NCBI GenBank assembly: GCA_965371965.1
Contig: CBDVAM010000092.1
Span: forward strand, 1-14,007
Direction of reading: 5' to 3'
DNA length: 14,007 bases
Source: S146-42 sp965371965
Lineage (GTDB): Bacteria; Planctomycetota; Phycisphaerae; Phycisphaerales; UBA1924
The notes below the pieces were generated by a model. The model was given only the letters and a program-made list of their open reading frames with translations. It had not been told where the DNA came from and made no database searches. The position numbers were made by a program, and so were the translations under genes. This document shows, in pieces, positions 6,278 through 11,891 of this stretch; position 1 is the first letter of the stretch, and each line of letters opens with the position of its first letter.

Positions 6278-7450
6278 TCAGTTCATCAGCCGCACCAACA
6301 CATCCAACCCCTTCTCCAGACTCTCGCGCTTCGTCGCAAAGCTCAGGCGAAAGTGCGTGTCCTGGCGTGAGAACACGTTCCCCGGGATCACCAGCACATT
6401 ATTCTCGATGCACCGCTCGCCGAACGCCGCTCCATCCAGCCCCAGGTGCTCGGGGATCTTGACGAACACATAAAACGCCCCGCCCGGCGTGGTCACCTCC
6501 GTCACCTCGCTCATCCGCTCGACCACCAGATCACGCCGAGATTGATAATCCGCGATATGCGCCGACATGTCCACATCGAGCGCCGCCAGGCACCCGTGCT
6601 GGGAGACCGACGGCGCACAGGTGAACGTGAACTGCTGGATCTTGCCCATCTCATCGATCAGCGCCCGCGGCCCGGCGCAATACCCCATCCGCCAGCCCGT
6701 CACGCCGTAGGTCTTGCCGAACCCTCGCACCAGCAGCACGTCGTCCTGCGCGTTCTCAAAGCGTGCCGGGCTCGGGCATCGCGCCTCGCCGTGCACCATG
6801 TCCGTCCGCGCCTCGCTGTATGTGAACTCATCATAAATCTCATCACTGATGAGCAGCACGCCCTTGGCCCGGCACAGCTCGAGCAGGTCTGCGCATTGCT
6901 CGCGCGTCGAGACCGCCCCGGCGGGGTTGCTCGGAGAGTTGAACATCACCGCCTTGGTCCGCGCCGTGATCAGCGGCTCCACGCGCTCGGCCGTCATCAC
7001 GAAGTCCGGGTACACGTCGCAATAGACCGGGCGGGCTCCGACCATCTTGGCCAGATTGGGGTACATGACGAAATAGGGGTCGGGGATGATGATCTCGTCG
7101 TCCTGATCGAGCAGGCACATCACCGAGAGCACCAGAGACCCGGAGGTGCCGCTGGTGACCAGCAGATCCGCCGAGGAGTCCTTGGAAAGATCCCAGCCGA
7201 CGTCCGATGCGAGGTGCTTGTTCAGGCGGTTGCGCAGGGACGCGATGCCCTGGGTCACGGTGTAGCCGTTGTGGTCGGACTGGATGGCCTCGATGGCGGC
7301 GTACTTGATGGCGTCGGGAACCGGGAAGTCGGGCTGGCCGATCGAGAGGTTGATGGGGTCCTTGAGTTCCTTGCCAAGGTTGAAGACGCGCCGGATGCCC
7401 GAGGCGTCGATGGCCCGGCTGCGGGCGGCGATCATGCCGTCGATATCCAT
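6278..7450 (-). CDS. PLP-dependent class I/II aminotransferase
   Basis: 390 residues, fold type I, usual length for aspartate-aminotransferase-like enzymes of the cytoplasm. Visible elements: INLSIGQPDFPVPD near the N-terminus, SGTSGSL at the phosphate-binding turn (about 100-106), N175 in NSPSNPAG, D203 and Y206 in ISDEIYDEF, the PLP Schiff-base lysine K246 in GFGKTYGVTGWRMGY (with R254), and R368 in FRLSFA, which binds the substrate carboxylate. The amino-acid substrate cannot be assigned from this. The start at 7450 (MDIDGMIAARSRA) is preferred because GGGA lies 8 bases before it. The frame is open to 7510, but that extension touches the terminator of the upstream gene. The enzyme appears complete. 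Base composition changes along the gene: on the + strand its 3' half is C-rich and its 5' half G-rich. Confidence 0.93.
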   Translation of the reverse strand: MDIDGMIAARSRAIDASGIRRVFNLGKELKDPINLSIGQPDFPVPDAIKYAAIEAIQSDHNGYTVTQGIASLRNRLNKHLASDVGWDLSKDSSADLLVTSGTSGSLVLSVMCLLDQDDEIIIPDPYFVMYPNLAKMVGARPVYCDVYPDFVMTAERVEPLITARTKAVMFNSPSNPAGAVSTREQCADLLELCRAKGVLLISDEIYDEFTYSEARTDMVHGEARCPSPARFENAQDDVLLVRGFGKTYGVTGWRMGYCAGPRALIDEMGKIQQFTFTCAPSVSQHGCLAALDVDMSAHIADYQSRRDLVVERMSEVTEVTTPGGAFYVFVKIPEHLGLDGAAFGERCIENNVLVIPGNVFSRQDTHFRLSFATKRESLEKGLDVLVRLMN

Positions 7451-7509
7451 GGTCAGATCCCGTCTGAAGTGGTCAAGAGGTTGCTCCCAACGATACGGGC
7501 GCAAAGACA

Positions 7510-7538
7510 AGGCCGGTCCTCAGGGGAGGGACCGGCCT
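7510..7538 (-). terminator. Intrinsic terminator after the small basic protein gene
   Basis: AGGCCGGTCC / GGACCGGCCT is a perfect 10-bp stem with a 9-base loop. In the leftward direction it is followed by TTGTCTTTG, a moderate U-tract. It starts 22 bases past the small basic protein's stop, and it argues that the aminotransferase is transcribed from its own promoter. Confidence 0.75.
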
Positions 7539-7560
7539 CGGCGATTGGCATATCGGTAGA

Positions 7561-7716
7561 TCAGGTGACGCGGGTCTTGGGCAGGCCCAGCGGCGAGTCC
7601 TTCTTGGGATCCAGCTTCTTGTCGTCGATCATCTTCTGGATGCGCTCGGCGCGCGTGATGACGTTCCGCTTGCCCGCGAGCTTGCCCTTGGTCTTGAGTG
7701 AGCTGTCCAGACTCAT
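7561..7716 (-). CDS. Small basic protein, TIGR04137-like
   Basis: 51 residues, MSLDSSLKTKGKLAGKRNVI..., very rich in Lys/Arg, with TRAERIQKMIDDKKL in the middle and ending DPKKDSPLGLPKTRV(T). The pattern S(L/I)D-SL---G-L---RNV-TRAERI...GLPK-RV matches my recollection of the TIGR04137 small basic protein family of planctomycetes and relatives, which has been suspected to be ribosome-associated. That role is not shown by this sequence. The start is fixed by AGAGGA (7724-7729) 7 bases before the ATG; the frame is open to 7803. It lies 43 bases downstream of the membrane-protein gene on the same strand, so the two may be cotranscribed up to the terminator at 7510-7538. Confidence 0.8.
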   Translation of the reverse strand: MSLDSSLKTKGKLAGKRNVITRAERIQKMIDDKKLDPKKDSPLGLPKTRVT

Positions 7717-7759
7717 GATCGGATCCTCTCGTATCTGCGCGATTCCCGTGGGGCGCGCC

Positions 7760-8500
7760 TCAGTTCGGCGTGTGCTTGACCCAGATGGGCTGGGCGAAAT
7801 CAACGGTCCCGCGGTGCGGCGGCTTGCGCCAGAGCTGTCCCAACCGGGCGGCCTCGCGGGTCAGAGACTCGCGGAGGACTCGGAGCTCGCCGAAGCGGGC
7901 AGAGGGGACCGGCTCGAGCGCGAACAGATCGTACCGGACAGGATTGTTCGCATCCTGGTCGCCCGGATCCACTCGCCGGGCCATCGCGGGCAGGGCATTG
8001 TCGGCGAGGAACCCGATCGCATCGCGTGCCTCGCCCTCTGGGACGCCCGAGGCGAGCTGGAGATAGTTGGTCTCGCCCTTGCGAGGATCGTCGGTGCTGG
8101 GGCCGGTGGCGAGGATGACCAGTGGCGGGGGGGCTTGGGGCGTCGGCGGGTCCTGGGGGCGGGCGAGGGTGCGGGTCGGCTCGGGCGAGGCACCCTCAAG
8201 GAGCTGTTCGATGGGGTCGGTCTTGGGCTCATCGTCCCGGAAACCCAGCTTGCGGAGGGTGGTTTCCTCGCCGGATAAGCGCCCGACCTGGAAGGCGACG
8301 GCCCAGATAGTGACCGAGACCGCGAGGGCGACGGTGATGGCGATGTAGACGGCGTAGACGGGAACGCGGATATGAGACTCGCCTTTGCCAGCCTTCTTGG
8401 GCTCGAGGGGAGGGATCGCCGGGCGGTGCATGGGGATGGCGCTGCTCTTGGTGGAGCGTTGGAGTGCTTCGAAGAGGGGTGTGTTGTTCCGCCCGCCCAT
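7760..8500 (-). CDS. Single-pass membrane protein, possible SPOR-like C-terminal domain
   Basis: 246 residues. A cytoplasmic N-terminus of about 46 residues (MGGRNNTPLFEALQRS...) with a Pro/Lys-rich linker leads to one transmembrane helix (about 47-70). A charged region, a Pro-rich spacer (about 107-127) and a C-terminal globular part of about 100 residues follow. That part has the pattern NYLQLASG...A..A..FL...(VRYDLFALEP)...EL..LRESL, loosely like SPOR domains that bind septal peptidoglycan. The similarity is by eye only. The start at 8500 is preferred because the earlier open codons (to 8572) look non-coding. A TACAAT box ends 6 bases before the ATG. It is divergent to nuoI. Confidence 0.7.
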   Translation of the reverse strand: MGGRNNTPLFEALQRSTKSSAIPMHRPAIPPLEPKKAGKGESHIRVPVYAVYIAITVALAVSVTIWAVAFQVGRLSGEETTLRKLGFRDDEPKTDPIEQLLEGASPEPTRTLARPQDPPTPQAPPPLVILATGPSTDDPRKGETNYLQLASGVPEGEARDAIGFLADNALPAMARRVDPGDQDANNPVRYDLFALEPVPSARFGELRVLRESLTREAARLGQLWRKPPHRGTVDFAQPIWVKHTPN

Positions 8501-8506
8501 GGTGAC

Positions 8507-8512
8507 ATTGTA
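8507..8512 (-). promoter_or_regulatory. -10 box abutting the membrane-protein start
   Basis: On the minus strand TACAAT (5 of 6 to consensus) is followed by GTCACC and then the ATG at 8500. No Shine-Dalgarno is visible, so a leaderless or near-leaderless mRNA is predicted. No good -35 is seen. Confidence 0.35.
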
Positions 8513-8627
8513 CGGCTGAGGCGTGCATCGGGGGCAGTTGGCAGGATTGCTGGTTTTGGGAGCACCGCCCACGCAGAGGCGTGGTTTGTGGCACGGGTGG
8601 GGCCTCAGGGGGTGGTGGGGTCGGCGC

Positions 8628-8633
8628 TATAGT
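8628..8633 (+). promoter_or_regulatory. -10 box abutting the nuoI start
   Basis: TATAGT (5 of 6 to consensus) ends 8 bases before the nuoI ATG at 8642, in an otherwise G-rich divergent gap. A start site at about 8640 would leave almost no leader. No convincing -35 is seen. Confidence 0.4.
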
Positions 8634-8641
8634 GGGCGGCT

Positions 8642-9187
8642 ATGGCGATTGCAGACAGCGACATCATCGAGATCACGCCCCGGGCCATGAGCCGGGGCGA
8701 GAGTGTGTACCTGCCGGAGATCATCAAGGGCTTCGGCGTGACCCTCCGCCACCTGGTCACGAGCTGGGGGCAGGGCAAGACCAGCCGCACGATGCAGTAC
8801 CCCGAGCAGCGACGCGAGCATTACACGCCCGAAGAGGGCGGGCTGGAGCCCAGCAACTTCCGCGGCGTGCATCGCCTGAACAAGGACGAAGCCGGCAGAG
8901 TCAAGTGCGTGGCGTGCATGATGTGCCCGACGATCTGCCCGGCGAACTGCATCCATATCGAGGCCGCCGAGAGCCCCTGGGACGACCGCGAGAAGTATCC
9001 CAAGAAGTTCGAGATCGACGAGCTTCGGTGTATTTTCTGCGGGATGTGCGAGGAGGCGTGCCCCGTGGACGCGATCGAGCTGACGCCGGAGTACGACATC
9101 GTCGGGCGCAGCCGCCAGGAGATGGTGTACGACAAGGCGAAGCTGCTGCATATGTATGATGTGACGATCGGGAAGAAGGCCATGTAG
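8642..9187 (+). CDS. nuoI: NADH-quinone oxidoreductase subunit I
   Basis: 181 residues, normal length for NuoI, the peripheral-arm subunit of respiratory complex I that passes electrons through two [4Fe-4S] clusters towards quinone. The N-terminal amphipathic stretch LPEIIKGFGVTLRHLVTSW is typical of NuoI. First cluster motif: C89-x2-C92-x2-C95-x3-C99-P. Second: C130-x2-C133-x2-C136-x3-C140-P. The C-terminal part DIVGRSRQEMVYDK also fits the family. All ligands are present. The neighbours are not nuo genes, so it is separated from the rest of the complex I genes at least within this window. Its last 315 bases are repeated downstream at 11365-11679. Confidence 0.95.
   Translation: MAIADSDIIEITPRAMSRGESVYLPEIIKGFGVTLRHLVTSWGQGKTSRTMQYPEQRREHYTPEEGGLEPSNFRGVHRLNKDEAGRVKCVACMMCPTICPANCIHIEAAESPWDDREKYPKKFEIDELRCIFCGMCEEACPVDAIELTPEYDIVGRSRQEMVYDKAKLLHMYDVTIGKKAM
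8873..9187 (+). repeat. Direct repeat copy 1 (3' end of intact nuoI)
   Basis: The 315 bases from nuoI codon 78 to its stop recur in the same orientation at 11365-11679, 2492 bases away, with 6 mismatches counted by eye. Five of these fall in the first 30 bases. Similarity stops at the stop codon on the right and close to codon 78 on the left. Confidence 0.93.
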
Positions 9188-9335
9188 GGCGCATCATCCG
9201 CGGCTCGGGCGTTTTGGTGGCCGGTATCGGTGGCGCGAGATCCCAAGGGCGAGTTTTTTCACGTTCGGGTTCTGTTGACTGTGTTCTTCTGTTACAGTTG
9301 ACAACGGGACTTAATCTGTGGGCTCGCTTTGGGGC

Positions 9336-9341
9336 AGGAGG
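9336..9341 (+). promoter_or_regulatory. Shine-Dalgarno of LVIVD gene A
   Basis: AGGAGG with a 5-base spacer to the ATG at 9347; the frame is open back to a TTG at 9329. The same GGGGGCAGGAGG-type context precedes gene B. The remaining gap (9188-9335) contains two TTGAC elements (9275 and 9298) without matching -10 boxes, and a T-run at 9253-9258 without a clear stem. Confidence 0.75.
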
Positions 9342-9346
9342 GCGTC

Positions 9347-11353
9347 ATGCGAATCTTCGCTTCATGTATCGCGATGGGCGCGAGTGTGTGCGCGGCCTGG
9401 GGCCAGTGCGAGCCGGAGGTGCTGGCGACGCTGGGCGGCAGAGCGCGGGCCGTGGTGATCTGTGACAACTTCGCGTTCGTTGCGAACACGCACGGCGGAT
9501 TGCTTGTGTACGACGTGTCCGATCCCGAGTCCGTCGATCTCGTTGGCGCTGAGCAGACGACGCGAGAGGCGTGGGATGTCGATATCGAGAGCGGACTCGC
9601 GTTTGTGGCAGACTTCAAGTACGGTTTGCGAATCGTCGATGTATCCGATCCGACATCAATGGAGGCGATTGGCGAGCTCGAACTCAAGTTCACGGACGAC
9701 ACGTATATCCACACGATCGACGTTCGCGATGATGTGGCGTGTTTGGTCAGTCGAGACGTAGGGCTACTCATCGTCGATGTGTCCGATCCGACATCTCCAG
9801 ACCTTCGTATTCGGATCTCCGAGACGCCGATTGCCGATGTCCGCATCGTCGGGGAGCAGGCGATCTACGTGACCCACGATGGGCGTCTGGTCATCCTGGA
9901 CATCAGCGAGCCCGGCGATCCGACTGTGCTTTCCAACACCCAAGTCACTTCGCATATCGATGGGATAGAGATAGAGAGCTCCGTCGCGTTCGTCGCGGCT
10001 CGCGAGGACGGAGTCCTGTTCCTGGATGTTTCCGACCCAAGTGCACCGCGCCTGGTAGGCACATACCCGACGCCTGGAGACGCGAACTCCGTGAGCGTCG
10101 ACGGTGATCTGGCGTTCGTCGCACAGGGGGACACGTTCGACGATCTCGGCGCTCTCCACATCGTGGATGTGTCCGATCTCGCGTTGCCGCGACTGTTGAG
10201 TACGACCGACTTCGAGCAGCCCGAGCGACTCGACGTCAACGACGACCTCGCGCTCGTCTGCGACGAGTTCAACGGTCTCTATGCGCTGGATGTGTCTGAG
10301 ACCAAGGGTCCGGTCGTCTTGTCGCAGATCCATCTCTCCGATCTTGCGGGAGGCGTTGTGCTTCAGGACGACGTAGCCTTCGTGCTCGAGGTGGGCTCGC
10401 TCGTTGCATACGACGCGAGCGACCGGACATTTCTGCGACCGCTGGGTTGGTACGACACGCCGGGCAGGGAGCGCCGGGCGAGACTTCGCGAGGGAATCTT
10501 CTACATCCCCAAGTCGGGACGCGGACTCGAAATCGTCAGCGCTTCGGATCCTGAGAATATGGTGCACGTCGGTTACTTCGGAGACACTGCGGTCGACTTT
10601 GCGTTCGAGAACGACCTCGGGGTCATCGCTGCGGACGAGGGCGGGCTATGGACCGTTGATCTCTCGGATTCGACGAGTCCAGTGCTGCTCGCAAAGTACC
10701 CGACGACCGAGCCGCCGACCTTCGTGAGAATCTTCGATTCAATCGCTTATGTGGGATCGCGCACACCGATGATCGAGCTCGTCGACGTCTCGGACCCGTC
10801 CGCGCCGCGCACACTTTCAACGATCGAGACGTTTCAAATCGCGAAGGACATCGTCGTGGCCGACGGCTTCGCGTATCTATCGCAGTACATGTCGTCGGTG
10901 TGGTACTACGACGTGTCCGACCCGACGGATCCCGTTCGGATTGGAGACATCCCCGTGCGAAGGACGTTCGGGCTCTCGTTATCCGATCGTCGCCTGTTCA
11001 TCTCAAGCGAGCTCACCTCAGCGGGGGTCGGCATCGTCGACATCTCCGTGCCGGGTGAGCCGGTGCTAATGGAGATCATCGACATCGACACGGGGACCTT
11101 AGGCACGATCGCCAGAGGCGGCACGCTGTATGTTGCGGCGCTGGGGAGCGGGCTCGCAACTGTGGACATCGCGTCGTGTCAGGCTTGTCCGGCGGATCTC
11201 GACGATGACGGCGACGCCGACGCAGAGGACTTCTTCGCTTATCTCGACTTCTTTGTGGCCGGAGACGATCGCGCGGACCGGGATCGCGACGGCGACATCG
11301 ACGCCGAGGACTTCTTCGCGTATCTGGACGCATTCGCAGTGCCGTGCGTGTAG
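9347..11353 (+). CDS. Secreted LVIVD-repeat beta-propeller protein with dockerin-like C-terminus (A)
   Basis: 668 residues. A signal peptide (MRIFASCIAMGASVCAAWGQ) is followed by about 14 repeats of roughly 43 residues built on GL.IVDVSDP..P.LLG, the LVIVD pattern of beta-propellers. Fourteen blades would fit two seven-bladed propellers (inference). Several copies are worn, for example LEIVSASDP and VAYDASDR. From residue 611, CQACPADLDDDGDADAEDFF and DRDGDIDAEDFFAYLDAFAVPC form two EF-hand-like Ca-binding repeats bracketed by Cys pairs, like the 'GC-type' dockerin module of Phycisphaerae. It is probably surface-attached or secreted and protein-binding; no enzyme motif is seen. The start is set by AGGAGG at 9336. 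Gene B is a colinear paralogue. The gene is bracketed by the two nuoI 3' copies. Confidence 0.9.
   Translation: MRIFASCIAMGASVCAAWGQCEPEVLATLGGRARAVVICDNFAFVANTHGGLLVYDVSDPESVDLVGAEQTTREAWDVDIESGLAFVADFKYGLRIVDVSDPTSMEAIGELELKFTDDTYIHTIDVRDDVACLVSRDVGLLIVDVSDPTSPDLRIRISETPIADVRIVGEQAIYVTHDGRLVILDISEPGDPTVLSNTQVTSHIDGIEIESSVAFVAAREDGVLFLDVSDPSAPRLVGTYPTPGDANSVSVDGDLAFVAQGDTFDDLGALHIVDVSDLALPRLLSTTDFEQPERLDVNDDLALVCDEFNGLYALDVSETKGPVVLSQIHLSDLAGGVVLQDDVAFVLEVGSLVAYDASDRTFLRPLGWYDTPGRERRARLREGIFYIPKSGRGLEIVSASDPENMVHVGYFGDTAVDFAFENDLGVIAADEGGLWTVDLSDSTSPVLLAKYPTTEPPTFVRIFDSIAYVGSRTPMIELVDVSDPSAPRTLSTIETFQIAKDIVVADGFAYLSQYMSSVWYYDVSDPTDPVRIGDIPVRRTFGLSLSDRRLFISSELTSAGVGIVDISVPGEPVLMEIIDIDTGTLGTIARGGTLYVAALGSGLATVDIASCQACPADLDDDGDADAEDFFAYLDFFVAGDDRADRDRDGDIDAEDFFAYLDAFAVPCV
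9632..9657 (+). repeat. 26-base internal repeat in gene A
   Basis: The segment encoding IVDVSDPTS is repeated at 9770-9795 with one mismatch (GTA/GTG). It shows that neighbouring blades 2 and 3 duplicated or exchanged sequence recently compared with the other blades. Confidence 0.7.
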
Positions 11354-11364
11354 CTGCACGCACT

Positions 11365-11679
11365 CGTCTGAACTAGGATGAAGCCGGCAGGGTGAAGTGC
11401 GTGGCGTGCATGATGTGCCCGACGATCTGCCCGGCGAACTGCATCCATATCGAGGCCGCCGAGAGCCCCTGGGACGACCGCGAGAAGTATCCCAAGAAGT
11501 TCGAGATCGACGAGCTTCGGTGTATTTTCTGCGGGATGTGCGAGGAGGCGTGCCCCGTGGACGCGATCGAGCTGACGCCGGAGTACGACATCGTCGGGCG
11601 CAGCCGCCAGGAGATGGTGTACGACAAGGCGAAGCTGCTGCATATGTATGATGTGACGATCGGGAAGAAGGCGATGTAG
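11365..11679 (+). pseudogene. Truncated second copy of nuoI (3' end)
   Basis: Direct repeat copy 2. It corresponds to nuoI codons 78-181 and lacks the first 77 codons. Differences from the intact gene are CGC/CGT, AAG/TAG (stop at 11374-11376), GAC/GAT, AGA/AGG, GTC/GTG and GCC/GCG, so all but the nonsense change are synonymous. From 11395 to 11679 only one base of 285 differs. It begins 12 bases after the stop of gene A. An open frame of 95 codons remains from a GTG at 11392 and keeps both complete 4Cys cluster motifs, but it has no usable Shine-Dalgarno. A separate ferredoxin-like product is possible but unlikely. Confidence 0.85.
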
Positions 11680-11794
11680 CGGCTTTTCTGGCGGGACGCC
11701 CAACGCGATTCAGCTTTAGATTCAAGACATCAATCGGCCGCGTGTTTGGCATGCGGACGGGTTGTATCCAGATCCGGTCCAGTCGCCCGTATTG

Positions 11795-11827
11795 CAGATT
11801 TGAGCGTGCGCGACGATGCCAAATCTG
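11795..11827. repeat. Inverted repeat upstream of LVIVD gene B
   Basis: CAGATTTG (11795-11802) and CAAATCTG (11820-11827) form a perfect 8-bp inverted repeat with a 17-base spacer, in the 212-base gap 11680-11891. Position and size fit an operator or a hairpin in the leader. The right arm resembles the AATCTGT at 9313-9319 upstream of gene A, but the left arm is missing there. Nothing else recognisable is in the gap. Confidence 0.45.
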
Positions 11828-11880
11828 TTAGGCTTTGCGTTTGCGGAATAGCTTCACTCTGACGCACACTCACTGGGGGC

Positions 11881-11886
11881 AGGAGG
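11881..11886 (+). promoter_or_regulatory. Shine-Dalgarno of LVIVD gene B
   Basis: AGGAGG with the 5-base spacer TTGCC before the ATG at 11892. It rules out the longer open frame starting at 11835. Confidence 0.75.
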
Positions 11887-11891
11887 TTGCC

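Noticed and set aside
6446..8278. A 610-codon open frame on the + strand across the aminotransferase and following leftward genes
   Set aside because: It is antisense to three well-supported genes, has Arg/Gly/His-rich non-protein-like composition and runs through their start regions. Long antisense frames are expected at this GC content.
9222..9260. T-run after nuoI as an intrinsic terminator
   Set aside because: TTTTTT at 9253-9258 is preceded only by a CCC/GGG pair with too small a loop; no stable stem found.
9275..9317. TTGACT and TTGACA as -35 boxes for gene A
   Set aside because: No acceptable -10 hexamer at 15-19 bases from either; the promoter is left unassigned.
8873..11679. Insertion sequence or integron carrying gene A
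   Set aside because: No transposase, integrase, terminal inverted repeats or short target duplications. The repeats are nuoI coding sequence, so homologous recombination is the simpler reading.
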